DNA of 64,000 bases from VXYL01 sp965116345 (GCA_965116345.1 OZ220680.1:2976001-3040000), one strand, 5' to 3'. Positions 8,829 to 18,890 are shown, numbered from the stretch's first letter. Numbers and translations are program-made. The notes: generated by a model not told the origin, from the letters alone.

Positions 8829-8918
8829 CACCGCAACCGCTTCGCATCCCCTCGGTCAACCCGATTGGCGATCCTGTAAGATCGCTGCCCCTGCATTCCC
8901 GACCGTCGGGGGACTCTC

Positions 8919-10310
8919 GTGACCGATCCGCTCCACAACGAGTTCGAGCCTGGCTCGATCGAAGCGCGCGACCTCGCGCACATCCTGCATCCGACGACGA
9001 ACCTCGCCGATCTGCACGAGGACGGACCGACCGTTCACACCCATGCCAAGGGTGTCTACCTGTGGGACAACCACGGCAAGCAGTACATCGAGGGGATGGC
9101 CGGCCTGTGGTGCACGGCGCTCGGCTACGGCGAGGAGGAACTCATCAAGGCGGCGACGGAGCAGTTCCGCAAGCTCTCCTATTCGCAGCTGTTCGCGGGC
9201 AAGACCCACGAGCCCAGCGTCCTGCTGGCGGAGAAGCTCAAGGAAATGGTGCCGTTCGATGCCGGGCGGGTGTACTTCGGGCTCTCCGGCTCGGATGCCA
9301 ACGACACCCAGGTCAAGCTCATGTGGTACTACCACAACCTGATCGGCCGGCCGGAACGCAAGAAGATCATCTCGCGACACGGCGCGTTTCACGGCGTCAC
9401 CGTCGCTGCCGGCAGTCTCACCGGGCTGCCGCCGTTCCACCGGCAATTCGACCTGCCGATTCCCAACATCCTGCACACGGACTCGCCGTTCTACTACCGC
9501 GAGGCCCGGGAGGGCGAGACGGAGGACGAGTTCACGACGCGCCTGGCCAACAGTCTGAACGACCTGATCGAGGCGGAAGGCCCCGAGACCATCGCCGCCT
9601 TCATCGCGGAGCCCGTGCTCGGTGCCGGCGGCGTGATCGTGCCCCCGGACAGCTACCACGCGAAGATCCAGGAAGTGCTGCGCCGCCACCGCATCTTCTA
9701 CATCGACGACGAGGTGATCTGCGGTTTCGGCCGTACCGGCAATCCCTTCGGCGCGCAGACCTTCGACATCCAGCCCACCACCATGAGCATCGCCAAGGCG
9801 CTGTCCTCGGCCTACCTGCCGATCAGCGCGGCGATCATTCCCGAGTTCATGTACGAACCGTTCATCGAGGCGAGCCGCGAAATCGGCATGTTCGGCCACG
9901 GCTTCACGTACACCGGCCACCCGGTGTGCGCGGCCCTGGCGCTGCGCAATCTCGAGCTCATGGAGGAGCGCGACGTCTTCGGCCATGCGGCGCGGATGGG
10001 AGAGATCTTCCAGGCCCGCCTGCGCTCGTACGAGGACCATCCGCTGGTCGGCAATGTGCGCGGCGTCGGCTTGATCGGCGCCATAGAAATGGTTGCCGAC
10101 AGGGATTCGAAGGCGAAGTTCCCGGCGGACGCGGCGGTCGGCCCGTACTGCCTAAATCGGTGTCTGGATCACGGCCTCATTCTGCGGAACCTGGGCGATG
10201 CGATGGCCTTCTGTCCGCCGCTCATCATCGACGACAAGGAGCTGGACGAACTGTTCGGCAAGTTCGACCGGGCGCTCGCCGAGACGCTGGAGTACGTCAA
10301 CGGCCTGTGA
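8919..10310 (+). CDS. Class III aminotransferase, second paralogue
   Basis: 463 residues. It starts with GTG at 8919 behind GGGGGA. Family blocks: EGMAGLWCTALGYG, YFGLSGSDANDTQVK, IFYIDDEVICGFGRTG and MSIAKALSSAYLPIS with the PLP lysine. FTYTGHPVCAALALRNLE is typical of omega-transaminases acting on putrescine, taurine or beta-amino acids. It differs substantially from the 440-residue paralogue upstream, so the pair is not a recent duplication. A possible own promoter (TGTAAGAT at about 8874) lies in the 90-nt gap. Donor amine unknown. Confidence 0.92.
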   Translation: MTDPLHNEFEPGSIEARDLAHILHPTTNLADLHEDGPTVHTHAKGVYLWDNHGKQYIEGMAGLWCTALGYGEEELIKAATEQFRKLSYSQLFAGKTHEPSVLLAEKLKEMVPFDAGRVYFGLSGSDANDTQVKLMWYYHNLIGRPERKKIISRHGAFHGVTVAAGSLTGLPPFHRQFDLPIPNILHTDSPFYYREAREGETEDEFTTRLANSLNDLIEAEGPETIAAFIAEPVLGAGGVIVPPDSYHAKIQEVLRRHRIFYIDDEVICGFGRTGNPFGAQTFDIQPTTMSIAKALSSAYLPISAAIIPEFMYEPFIEASREIGMFGHGFTYTGHPVCAALALRNLELMEERDVFGHAARMGEIFQARLRSYEDHPLVGNVRGVGLIGAIEMVADRDSKAKFPADAAVGPYCLNRCLDHGLILRNLGDAMAFCPPLIIDDKELDELFGKFDRALAETLEYVNGL

Positions 10311-10467
10311 CGGCGACGCTCCGGCGGCGCGCGGCCGCGTCGTGGTTCGCAGCGACGGCGAAGCCGTCGCGTGTTCAGCAATCGTTCAGCAATTGGGAGT
10401 ACATTTGGCCCAACGCGTCGCGGGTCGACCGCGGCGCTGCCTCATCGACGACGGCAAGGGAGGAACC

Positions 10468-10902
10468 ATGAAGTCGATTCGAACCCCAGTCCATGCGGTG
10501 CTTGTCCTCCTAGTTGGACTTGTGGCCGCGGCATGCGTTCCCATCCAGCCTGTATCGGACAGGAACTCCACGCTGACGCAGGGCAACGTGCAGATGAATC
10601 TGATCGTCGGGCAGACGACGAAGGCGGCCGTGCTGGAGACCTTCGGCGCGCCCAACGTCACGACCCGAAGAGGCGATGAGACCGAGGTGTGGACCTATCA
10701 AAGGTCGGCGCGTGTCGCCCAGTCCGCGAGCCAGTCCGGCTTGTGGACCATCATCCTGACCGGGTCGCGCGCTGCCGGCGGTGGCAGCTTGGGCTCGTCG
10801 TCCAGCGGACTCGAGACGAGCTCGCGGATGATCACGTTGATCATCGATTTCGACGCCAACGACGTGGTGTCGGACTTCCGCAGCAGGGAGTCCAACTTCT
10901 AA
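10468..10902 (+). CDS. Small lipoprotein, SmpA/BamE-like fold likely
   Basis: 144 residues. A signal peptide ends in a lipobox LVAAAC with Cys23. The mature part has LIVGQTTKAAVLETFGAP, the arrangement of BamE/OmlA-like proteins (a short helix pair, then strands), followed by TEVWTYQRS and a final strand LIIDFDANDVV. In that family the fold is a small outer-membrane-anchored helper domain. I start at ATG 10468 after AGGGAGGAACC; the same frame is open far upstream through the aminotransferase. 15 nt separate it from a second lipoprotein gene, probably an operon. Confidence 0.75.
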   Translation: MKSIRTPVHAVLVLLVGLVAAACVPIQPVSDRNSTLTQGNVQMNLIVGQTTKAAVLETFGAPNVTTRRGDETEVWTYQRSARVAQSASQSGLWTIILTGSRAAGGGSLGSSSSGLETSSRMITLIIDFDANDVVSDFRSRESNF

Positions 10903-10917
10903 GAGGGGACATCGGAC

Positions 10918-11394
10918 ATGCTTGCAATGACAAGACCATTGGCAGGAGTCGCCGCCTGCGCGCTTCTCGCGGGCTGCGTGCAACTGCCGCCGTCACCAAC
11001 ACCGCTGCAGATCCAGAGCGTGCAGACCCGCGAATACGAACAGAGCAAGCAGGTCGTGTTCGCCAGCGTGATGTCGGTGTTTCAGGACCTCGGATACATC
11101 GTCAACAGCGCGGACCTCGCCACCGGGTTCATCACCACCGAGGGTCTGGCCACAGGCGAAACCGGCATCCTGGAGTGGCTGCTCAATACGTCTCAGGTGT
11201 CCCAGACGCGGGCCACGGCGTTCATCGAAGAGGTCGACGACAAGACCCGGGTGCGGCTCAACTTCGTGGAGACCTCCCAGGAGTTCAGAGACCGCGGCCA
11301 GACCAGCCGTAGGGACCGCCCAATCGTCGAAGCGGAGGTCTACGAGAACGCTTTCGACCGGATCGAAACCGCGATCTTCGTCCGCTCAGGCTAA
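10918..11394 (+). CDS. Small lipoprotein of unknown function
   Basis: 158 residues with a short signal peptide and lipobox LLAGC (Cys20). The mature domain shows VVFASVMSVFQDLGYIV and GFITTEG, the pattern of small periplasmic domains in which a helix is followed by strands that report a long-term change in residue polarity. I do not recognise a named family with certainty. An alternative start at ATG 10927 would shorten the signal peptide by three residues. Cotranscription with the preceding lipoprotein is likely. The gene converges on the long minus-strand operon, 62 nt away. Confidence 0.7.
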   Translation: MLAMTRPLAGVAACALLAGCVQLPPSPTPLQIQSVQTREYEQSKQVVFASVMSVFQDLGYIVNSADLATGFITTEGLATGETGILEWLLNTSQVSQTRATAFIEEVDDKTRVRLNFVETSQEFRDRGQTSRRDRPIVEAEVYENAFDRIETAIFVRSG

Positions 11395-11424
11395 ACGCCG
11401 TCAGGCCAGCGACAGTCGCGCAGA

Positions 11425-11466
11425 AGTTTCGCAAAGCGAAACTCCTAACGCGCCCGTCAGGGCGCG
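11425..11466. terminator. Two hairpins between convergent genes
   Basis: AGTTTCGC at 11425-11432 pairs with GCGAAACT at 11436-11443 (loop AAA). CGCGCCC at 11449-11455 pairs with GGGCGCG at 11460-11466 (loop GTCA). The second stem is the dispersed CGCGCCC family and overlaps the last codons of the minus-strand gene. No clear T tract, but the position suits bidirectional termination. Confidence 0.5.
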
Positions 11467-14400
11467 CCGCCACCACCGCTAAGCTCGCGGAAATAGCGCG
11501 CCACGGCGTCCGAGTCGTAGCCTTCGTCCCTTGGCTCCTCGGCGCGGATCGCGGCACCGTTAACCTTGCCGAGGGCGATCTCGAGGCGGTCGAGTTCGGC
11601 CAGGGTCAGGTGGTATAGACGCTCGCGGTTCTCGGGGCTGGCACCCAGTCCTCGGTACGCGCGCTGGTGCTCGCTGAAATCCAGTTCCCCGGAATCCTCC
11701 AGATCACCGGCGAGTCGCGCCACGGCGCGGGCGATATTGCCCAGCGCCTGCGGATCACCGCCCGCTCCGACGTCAACCAGGTCCCGCCGCAATCCCTGGA
11801 CGTCGGCGACGCCGGGTTGCGTTGTCGGATTGCCATCGGCGTTCTCGTCGAGGCGCTCCAAGGCGAGGCCGAGGCGGGTCTGCAGGCGTTGCAGCGCATC
11901 GTGGATGCGGCGCTCGCGCCCGCTGATGTAAAGCGGGCGCCCGAGCTCGAAGTACTCGGCCGTGATGGACAGCTGTTCAGCCACCCGGTTGGTGGCGAGA
12001 TCATCGAGGGCCCGATCGAGCATGGTGGTGAGGTCGGCGTCTTCGCCGTCGGATCGCGCGAGTTCCTCCCGCAGCCGGGCCACGTCCGCGGCGACGGATT
12101 CCAGATCGCGCCGCATGTCTCGCTTGTTCTCCGCCTCGGCCAGGAAGTCGTCGCGTCGCGACGGGTACGACTGCCCTCGACGTACGGTATCGAGGACCTC
12201 CTCTTGAAACGACTCGAGACGTTCAAGGATCTGCTCCTGCTCGTCGACGAGTTCGCCGACGCGTCGTTCGGCATCGCGGAGTCCCGAGGCCACGGCATCT
12301 CGACTGTCCTGGAGGATCTGCTCGGCACCTTGGCGTAGCGCCTCGGCACCTTGGCGGAAAGCGTCCGCGGCGGTCTCCCCGTTGGCGTCGCGCTCAAGGG
12401 ATCGCTCGATGGACTCCCGGGCGCGGTCGAGATCGTCGAGTGTTTCGCCCCGGGGAATTCGACCGGCGATGGGACGTCCATCCAAACGCCCGCCCCGCGC
12501 GCCGCTGCGCTGCGCACCGTCCTGCGGGCGCTGGCCATCTTGCGGCGACTGCTGGTTCTCATCACCGGCGAGCAGGTCCCGCAGGGATTCGAGTTCCCGT
12601 TGCAGGCGTTCGAGCTGCCACCGGGACATCGGCGTCTGTTCCCGGTTACGTTCCTGCTCGCGGGCGAGTTCCTCCTGCCGCCGGGCGAGTTCGGTGAGTC
12701 GCTTCCACTCCTCCTCGGCCTCCTCCTGGCCTTGGCCGGCACCGGGCTGCTGCGGTTGCTCGTAGCGGTTCTTCTCGGGGTCCGTCTCGAGTTCGAACAG
12801 TTCCGATAGCGACCGGCTCACGGCGTCCCCGGATCCCCGGCCGCCGCGCGACATGGTCACGTCGACGTTGCGCAGTCCCGCCTCGGCCGTCAGCAGGTAT
12901 TGCAGTGCGCGCTGCTCCGGACTGACGGCGTCGTCGAGTTCGCGTTCGGCGAGCCGCTCGGCGGCGATGGCCATCTGTTCGGCGGCGTTCTTGAGTTCGG
13001 CTACGAAGGGCTCGACCTCGTCGTCGTCGGACAGGCGCCGGCCTTCCGCCCGGGCCACGAGGGTATCGACCTGCTCCTTGAGCGTGCCCTGGAGGATGCC
13101 GATCAGATCCACCTGGTCGTCCAGATCCGCACCGGTTCGGACATCCGTGTCGCGCTCTAAAATGACGTTCCAGGTGGCGTTGAGGATCTCTCGCTGGCGA
13201 TTCGACAGTTCCTGCTCGCCACCGCCGCCGCCGCCGCCACCGCCGTCCTGGTTGACGCCGGTGTCTCGATAGCGCTTGTCGAACGGGCGCACGTCGACGA
13301 AATACAGCGCGCTCCTGGTCGATTGCCGGTGATCCTCGGCGAGGATATGGAACGTCACCAGGTCGCCGGGACGCAGCGGCCGCTCGTCCTCCTCGTCACG
13401 GAGATCCTCGAGTTGGATCATGTAGGCAAGGCTCGCCTCCGTATCCCCGTCGGCCGAGCCTTCGATATCCGTCCAAGCACCCCCGTTGACCGCGTAGCGC
13501 AAGGTCAGGGCATCGACGCCGAAGTCGTCCTTTGCGCTGAAGCGGAGAAACACCTCCTCGATGGCGGTGGCCGAACGGTCGCGACCGGGAAAGGTGAAAT
13601 CCACCTCCGGCGGGCGGTCGCGGACCACATCGATCAGGTACTCGTCGCTGATGCGGACAACCTGACCGCGGTGCGTCAAGGCGACATGCCAGGTACCCGG
13701 CGATTCGATGGTGAACGTACTGCGCCCGCCGTCGAGATTCCGGTCGGCACCGCTTACCACTAGGTGGGCATCCCCGAGGGGTCGGTTCGCCTCGACGGCG
13801 ATGGCGACTTCGGTACCCTCGACGCCCGCCACGTCGCCGTGGTCCTGGGTTCGTCCCTCGAGCCGGGTCCAGGCGGGAAACGTGAGCGCCACTTCGATAT
13901 TGGTGATGACCGGCAGGTCGGCGACCTCGATGCGGAATCGGTCCGAGTTGATTCCCGCCGCGCTCACGTAGTAGTCCACCGGGTCGCTCACGCCCACCAG
14001 CACGAACTCCCGGAATTCGTCCCGCGCCGACGGCAACATGCCAGCGCGTTCCCAACGCCCCGAGCCGGCGAAGGAGGCGTTGACGTCGAGGGATGCCGCG
14101 GCGAAACCGTACGCCCGCGCGCGCACCAGCACATCGGCGCCGCGGGGCACGACCGTGTCGCCCGGTTCGACGACGATCTGCGGGCGGGTGTCGGCGAACA
14201 GGTCGCCGAGCCAGAGCCGCTCGGCGGGCAACCGCCAACTCTCGGGTGCGGCCTGGTACGACCACAGGAGAACGATCGCGGCGGCGGTCACGGCGATCAG
14301 CGGGGGCGCGAAGAGCCAACTCGGCGCCACCCGTCGCGGCGGGTTGCCGTCGACGATGCGCAGTGTCGAACGCGCCAACTGCGGCAGCAGGGCGGGGCGC

Positions 14401-14762
14401 TGCCGGCGCCGCGAAGCATCGAGCCAGGTGACCAACTGGCCGTCGAATGCCGTGACCCGGCGTTCGGCGCCGCGGGCGGCGCGCTTGGTGCTGATTCGAC
14501 GGAATATGCAGGCCAGGATCGTTGCGGCGCACGCCGCGTACAGCAGAACCCGGGCCGCGACGATCCATCCCTGGGATGGGACCAGGTAGGCGGCACCGGC
14601 GGCGAGCGCGAGGGTCAGCAGGGTGACGACACCGACACCGACGGCCGCGATTCGGGCCCGAGCGATCCACGCGAGGCGGTTTCGGCAGCGCTCGACGTAT
14701 CGCCCTAACGCGCTGTTGGCGTTGTTTTCGCCGGCGTCGGAAACGTTGGTCTCACCCGTCAT
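11457..14762 (-). CDS. Large DUF4175-like membrane protein, end of the Bat-type operon
   Basis: 1101 residues from ATG 14762-14760, which overlaps the upstream gene by ATGA. Three hydrophobic segments lie within residues 35-175, then a periplasmic-looking region of beta-rich repeats (about 190-560). A run of nine glycines (encoded near 13220-13245) leads into a very long charged helical region (about 580-1100) with many E, R and Q residues, probably coiled coil. This architecture matches large uncharacterised membrane proteins annotated DUF4175 and its relatives in MoxR/DUF58 operons. The frame is open upstream to 16181, but that part is a shadow of the BatA-type gene. Exact role unknown. Confidence 0.75.
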   Translation of the reverse strand: MTGETNVSDAGENNANSALGRYVERCRNRLAWIARARIAAVGVGVVTLLTLALAAGAAYLVPSQGWIVAARVLLYAACAATILACIFRRISTKRAARGAERRVTAFDGQLVTWLDASRRRQRPALLPQLARSTLRIVDGNPPRRVAPSWLFAPPLIAVTAAAIVLLWSYQAAPESWRLPAERLWLGDLFADTRPQIVVEPGDTVVPRGADVLVRARAYGFAAASLDVNASFAGSGRWERAGMLPSARDEFREFVLVGVSDPVDYYVSAAGINSDRFRIEVADLPVITNIEVALTFPAWTRLEGRTQDHGDVAGVEGTEVAIAVEANRPLGDAHLVVSGADRNLDGGRSTFTIESPGTWHVALTHRGQVVRISDEYLIDVVRDRPPEVDFTFPGRDRSATAIEEVFLRFSAKDDFGVDALTLRYAVNGGAWTDIEGSADGDTEASLAYMIQLEDLRDEEDERPLRPGDLVTFHILAEDHRQSTRSALYFVDVRPFDKRYRDTGVNQDGGGGGGGGGEQELSNRQREILNATWNVILERDTDVRTGADLDDQVDLIGILQGTLKEQVDTLVARAEGRRLSDDDEVEPFVAELKNAAEQMAIAAERLAERELDDAVSPEQRALQYLLTAEAGLRNVDVTMSRGGRGSGDAVSRSLSELFELETDPEKNRYEQPQQPGAGQGQEEAEEEWKRLTELARRQEELAREQERNREQTPMSRWQLERLQRELESLRDLLAGDENQQSPQDGQRPQDGAQRSGARGGRLDGRPIAGRIPRGETLDDLDRARESIERSLERDANGETAADAFRQGAEALRQGAEQILQDSRDAVASGLRDAERRVGELVDEQEQILERLESFQEEVLDTVRRGQSYPSRRDDFLAEAENKRDMRRDLESVAADVARLREELARSDGEDADLTTMLDRALDDLATNRVAEQLSITAEYFELGRPLYISGRERRIHDALQRLQTRLGLALERLDENADGNPTTQPGVADVQGLRRDLVDVGAGGDPQALGNIARAVARLAGDLEDSGELDFSEHQRAYRGLGASPENRERLYHLTLAELDRLEIALGKVNGAAIRAEEPRDEGYDSDAVARYFRELSGGGGAP

Positions 14763-16783
14763 GTGGTCGCACGCCCGGGAAGGGGCAGCCAAGATGGTAC
14801 CTTGAAGCGGCCGATGTTTGCGGCCATGGATTCGACCACCAGCAGCACCGCCGCGAGTGCCAGCAGCCAAGGCGCCAGCGGGTGCCAGTTGGGCTCGGAC
14901 GAGCTGTCGTTCGCAGTCGCGGCGTTGTCCCGGGACATGCCACCGTCGCTCGGCGCCGTCGCCGCGACGGTCGCCGTCTGCCAGCGTTCCAAGACGTCCG
15001 GCGGCACCGGGCGGAGGTCGGACTCCCTCGGATCGACGTTGACGGCCAACAACGCCTCCCGGCCGGGTGTGCGTACGGTGTAGAAGCCGGGGCGCGGTAT
15101 CCGCACCACGGGTCGGCCGACGGTGCTGTCCAGGGACAGCACGCGATCGTTGTCGGCGTCGAAGATCTGCACCGAGGCGACGGGCATGGACAACGCCTCG
15201 CCCGCGTAGGCGCCCAACGGCAGGCTGCGCGCCAGATAGCCGACGGTGTCTCGGATGAACCCGACGAAGGCCGGGCGAAGCACGAGCGAACTCCAATCGC
15301 GATCGAGGGCGGTGAGCAGGGTGAGGAGCCGTCCCTTGCCGAAACGCTGTTCCACCAGCAAGGCGGTTTCGGCTTCGCCAAGCGACGCGGTTCCCCCGGA
15401 GGGCACGAGGTCGTCGGAGGGGACCAAGGCGAGCAGCGTCTCGCCGGAGACGGCCGGCATCGCCAGCGAGCGCTGGACCACGACGTCCCGCCAGGACGTC
15501 CAGTTGACCGGGTGGCTTGTGTCGGTGACCACCACGCGGCGGACCCCGGTGGCGACACGACCGGTGATGGCCGCACCGCCGACCGGCAGCGCGCCGTGTC
15601 GCCGGGTCCGTGGACCCACGGCGACCAAACTCCCGCCGCCGTCGGTGAGATAGCGTTCGAGTCGGCGCACCAGCGGAATCGCGAGCTCGCCCGGATCGAC
15701 GACGATCACGGCATCGAGGGTGTCCGGCCAAGGCCCGTCCATGCCCAGTCCGACCGGGTCGATGTCGATGGCGTTGAGGGCGGCATCGAGGAATGTCAGC
15801 GAATCCGCCCTGGAGGTGTCGGCATCGATACCGGCTGGACCGCCTGCGATAAGGCCCACCTCGGTGTCGTTGCGGGGAGGCTGGACAATGCGGTAGACGT
15901 TGTCCTCGGTGATCGCATCGGGGGCTTCGAGGGTCACCTCCCAAAGAACGCCGCGTTGCCCCGCGGGCGGGATCTCGAAACTCGCGGTTCCTGGCGAGGT
16001 TCGATCCACCGACAGACTCACGCGGTGCGTCTCGTTGCCGTCCCGACGCAAGGCCAGGTCCAGGCGCCCGGGCTCTGCCGGGCCGCTGATGGCAGCCTCG
16101 ATGTGACTCCCCGAGATGACGACGTCCTCGACCGTCCAGTTGTCGGCCTCCGTGCCCACGGGATGCAGGACGAATGGCCACGCAGCCCCCTCGACCAGGG
16201 CGTTGAGTCGGTCGGGAACCGCAGTCGCCTGGAAATCCGACACCACGTGGACCACCCAGTCGCGGTCCTTCTCCTGATCAGCGAGAGTCGCGAGCACGGC
16301 GTCCAGCCGAGGCGGGAGCCCGGCGAAGTCGAACCGTGTCCAACCGGGTTCGAGCGCGGCGAGATCGGACACCACGGTCAGCCGGTCGGCGGCGAGTACG
16401 ACGCGGGACTCGCCCCCGTCCGCGATGAGTCCCGCGACGACCTCCAGGGCGCGTGGGAAAGCACCTGCTTGGCGCATCGAGAACGACCCGTCGAGGACGA
16501 TGAGCTTGGCCGGGGCCTCGGTGTTCGCCCCCCCGAAGGGCAGGGCTTCGAGAGCAGGTTGGGCGAACGCAAGCGTCACCGCCGCGAGCACGGACAGCCG
16601 CAGGGCGAGCAGAAGCTTGTGCGCGAGCGAGCGGCGGGTTCGTATCGGTTCCTCGGTTTCGCGCATCAGCATGAGCGAACTCACGTCGCGCTCGGCCGGC
16701 GCGCGTTCGCTCATGCGGTGCAGCCATAGCGGCACCGCCAAGGTCGCGAGCCCGGCGAGAAAGGCGGCGGCGAGCAGGGTCAT
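14759..16783 (-). CDS. BatA/vWA-domain membrane protein
   Basis: 674 residues. The N-terminus (FLAGLATLAVPLWLHRMSER) is the BatA-type membrane segment, followed by a second hydrophobic stretch around 58-76 and a vWA domain with MIDAS motif LDGSFSM (D98, S100, S102). The central region (about 290-560) resembles the glutamine-amidotransferase-like fold often found in such proteins. A final hydrophobic segment near 640 precedes the C-terminus. It overlaps the DUF58 gene upstream and the DUF4175-like gene downstream by ATGA, so all three are translated together. Proposed role, by family: inner-membrane scaffold for the MoxR-associated complex. Confidence 0.85.
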   Translation of the reverse strand: MTLLAAAFLAGLATLAVPLWLHRMSERAPAERDVSSLMLMRETEEPIRTRRSLAHKLLLALRLSVLAAVTLAFAQPALEALPFGGANTEAPAKLIVLDGSFSMRQAGAFPRALEVVAGLIADGGESRVVLAADRLTVVSDLAALEPGWTRFDFAGLPPRLDAVLATLADQEKDRDWVVHVVSDFQATAVPDRLNALVEGAAWPFVLHPVGTEADNWTVEDVVISGSHIEAAISGPAEPGRLDLALRRDGNETHRVSLSVDRTSPGTASFEIPPAGQRGVLWEVTLEAPDAITEDNVYRIVQPPRNDTEVGLIAGGPAGIDADTSRADSLTFLDAALNAIDIDPVGLGMDGPWPDTLDAVIVVDPGELAIPLVRRLERYLTDGGGSLVAVGPRTRRHGALPVGGAAITGRVATGVRRVVVTDTSHPVNWTSWRDVVVQRSLAMPAVSGETLLALVPSDDLVPSGGTASLGEAETALLVEQRFGKGRLLTLLTALDRDWSSLVLRPAFVGFIRDTVGYLARSLPLGAYAGEALSMPVASVQIFDADNDRVLSLDSTVGRPVVRIPRPGFYTVRTPGREALLAVNVDPRESDLRPVPPDVLERWQTATVAATAPSDGGMSRDNAATANDSSSEPNWHPLAPWLLALAAVLLVVESMAANIGRFKVPSWLPLPGRATT

Positions 16784-17742
16784 CGTCGCCGGTTCCGGAA
16801 CCTGAGATAGCCGAGCAGCGCCCGGTCGAGGGGTTCGTCGGCGTTCAGTCGCACGTAGTGGGCGCCGGCACCCCCGGCTTCCCGCCGGAGCGCCCGCTCG
16901 TGCGCGTCGAGTCGTTCCGGGTAGCTCGTTCTGAGGTCGGCGGCATCGATCTCGATCACCCGACCCGATTCGGCATCGCGAAGTGTCACGTTTCCGCCAA
17001 GGGGTCCCCGTGCCCGCGGCTGGCGTTCCTCGGCGTCGAGCACGTGGAACGCGATGAGATCGTGTCCCCGCGTGCCGAGGATTCGGAGCGCTCGGCCGAA
17101 GTCCGCCGGGTCGCAGTAGAAGTCGGAGATGGCGGCGATGATGCCGCGCTTGGACAGGCGGCCAGCGGCGTAGCTGAAGGCCTCGGTCCAGTCCGAGCCA
17201 CCGCTGGGCGTCAACTCGTCCAGCCGATGATAGACCTGGTGCGCCTGGCCGAGACGCGGCGGCAGAAACGTGCGCACGGAGTCGTCGAACGTCAGCAGGC
17301 CGGCCGCGTCGTGCTGGCGTCCCGCGATGTGCGCCAGCGCCGCGGCGACGTAGGCGGCGTAGCGCAGCTTCGTGGGGGCCTCGCCACCCCTGTCGCGGGG
17401 TTGCCCCAGAACGCCTCGTCTGCCGAATGCGTCCATCGACGCGCTGGTATCGAGCAGTACCAGGAGCTTGGTGTTGGTCTCGCCTTCGAATAGCTTCAGC
17501 AACGTCCGTTCGGTGCGGGCGTACGCGTTCCAGTCGATGAAGCGAGGATCGTCGCCGGGCATGTAGTCCCGGTACTCGGCGAATTCCTGGCTGAAGCCGG
17601 GGCGGTCGGTGTAGTGGGCGCCATGCAGGGCACCGTCCACCACGGCCCGGGCCACGAGGTCCAGGGAGGCGAGACGCGCCAGCAGCGCCGGCGGGATCAT
17701 CCGCGTCGGCATTCCGCTCCGTGCGGATGACTGACCGTTCAT
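16780..17742 (-). CDS. DUF58 domain protein (MoxR-associated)
   Basis: 320 residues. The DUF58 signature FAEYRDYMPGDDPRFIDWNAYART is followed by a vWA-like domain with LLDTSASM. DUF58 proteins are nearly always encoded next to MoxR ATPases, as here: the MoxR gene ends 53 nt upstream. Start is uncertain. ATG 17742 has no clear ribosome binding site; ATG 17712 (residue 11) follows CGGAG. No membrane segment is evident. The stop overlaps the BatA-type gene by ATGA. Confidence 0.88.
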   Translation of the reverse strand: MNGQSSARSGMPTRMIPPALLARLASLDLVARAVVDGALHGAHYTDRPGFSQEFAEYRDYMPGDDPRFIDWNAYARTERTLLKLFEGETNTKLLVLLDTSASMDAFGRRGVLGQPRDRGGEAPTKLRYAAYVAAALAHIAGRQHDAAGLLTFDDSVRTFLPPRLGQAHQVYHRLDELTPSGGSDWTEAFSYAAGRLSKRGIIAAISDFYCDPADFGRALRILGTRGHDLIAFHVLDAEERQPRARGPLGGNVTLRDAESGRVIEIDAADLRTSYPERLDAHERALRREAGGAGAHYVRLNADEPLDRALLGYLRFRNRRR

Positions 17743-17795
17743 GGGCGGGACTTACGCGCCACGCGGTGCGTTCACGCGGCTATCCCGGACCGCGT

Positions 17796-18890
17796 TCACG
17801 CGGCGCTCTGGCCACTGGTCGTTTCGGCGCTGCGGCGGGGTCCACCGGGCGAGGGGACGCGTTGTCCGAGTTCCGCGATGACGTCCTCCACGGACACGCC
17901 ATCGGACTCGGCCACGTAGTTGATCTGCAGCCGGTGGCGCAGGACCGGGTGAGCCAGCGCCCGGATGTCGTCTTCGGTAACGTGGTATCGGCCTGCCAGC
18001 AGTGCCCTGGCGCGTGCGCCGAGACAGAGATAGATCGCCGCCCGCACGCTGGCGCCGTAGCGAAGGTACTTGCCCACCGACTCGGGTGCGGCATCGGTGT
18101 CCGGTCGGGTGGCGCGAACCAGATCCACGGCGTAGCGGGTCACGTCGTCCGATACCGGCACCTCGCGGACCAGGCGCTGATAGGCGAGGATGGCACCGGC
18201 CTCGGTCTGCGCGCCGATGGTCTCGTCGACGATGCCGAGGACATTGCGTTCCACCACCGCGACTTCCTCGCCGGCGTCCAGGTAGTCGAGCACGACGTTG
18301 AATACGAAGCGGTCGAGCTGTGCCTCCGGCAGCGGGTAGGTGCCCTCGAGTTCGATGGGGTTCTGGGTCGCCAGCACCACGAAGGGCAATTCGAGCGGAT
18401 AGGTCTCGCCCCGCGCGGTGACGCGGAATTCCTGCATGGCCTCGAGCAGTGCGGACTGGGTCTTCGGCGGGGTCCGGTTGATCTCGTCGGCGAGCAGCAC
18501 CTGGGTGAAGATCGGACCCGGTTCGAATCGCCACCGTCGGGCACCGGAGCCGGGATCCTCGTCCAGGATGTCCGTGCCGGTGACGTCCGTCGGCATCAGG
18601 TCGGGAGTGAACTGAATGCGCTTGAAGTCGAGACCCAGGGCCTGGGCCAGGGTGCGCACGATCAGCGTTTTGGCGGTGCCGGGCAGGCCGGTGATCAGGC
18701 AGTGACCGCCGATGAGAACCGAGATCAGGAGCTGCTCGATGGCGGTTTCCTGGCCGACGACGATTCGTCCCAGGGCCTCCCGGATCGCGGTCGTCGTGGC
18801 GTGGAACTGAGCCACGAGTTCGGTGCTGGCGGGTGCCGTCGAATCGTCTTCTTCGTTGGTGGTGGCGTATTCCGATCTCGTTTCGGTCAT
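17796..18890 (-). CDS. MoxR-family AAA+ ATPase
   Basis: 364 residues. Walker A is GLPGTAKT, Walker B/sensor block LLADEINRTPPKTQSALLEAM, and LATQNPIELEGTYPLPEAQ and LDRF(V)FNV are classic MoxR blocks. The C-terminal part has RYGASVRAAIYLCLGARARA, the lid domain. MoxR ATPases act as chaperone-like factors for vWA/metal-cofactor or envelope complexes. This one leads the DUF58-BatA-DUF4175 half of the operon. Its start overlaps the TPR/protease gene by ATGA. A serine and threonine rich N-terminal tail of about 25 residues precedes the AAA domain. Confidence 0.93.
   Translation of the reverse strand: MTETRSEYATTNEEDDSTAPASTELVAQFHATTTAIREALGRIVVGQETAIEQLLISVLIGGHCLITGLPGTAKTLIVRTLAQALGLDFKRIQFTPDLMPTDVTGTDILDEDPGSGARRWRFEPGPIFTQVLLADEINRTPPKTQSALLEAMQEFRVTARGETYPLELPFVVLATQNPIELEGTYPLPEAQLDRFVFNVVLDYLDAGEEVAVVERNVLGIVDETIGAQTEAGAILAYQRLVREVPVSDDVTRYAVDLVRATRPDTDAAPESVGKYLRYGASVRAAIYLCLGARARALLAGRYHVTEDDIRALAHPVLRHRLQINYVAESDGVSVEDVIAELGQRVPSPGGPRRSAETTSGQSAA

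Noticed and set aside
7664..10471. Very long (935-codon) plus-strand frame over two aminotransferase genes
   Set aside because: Arginine and proline rich out-of-frame shadow of two genes with complete active sites.
14763..16181. Upstream extension of the DUF4175-like frame
   Set aside because: It lies antiphase over the BatA-type gene; the ATGA overlap and the membrane segments fix the start at 14762.
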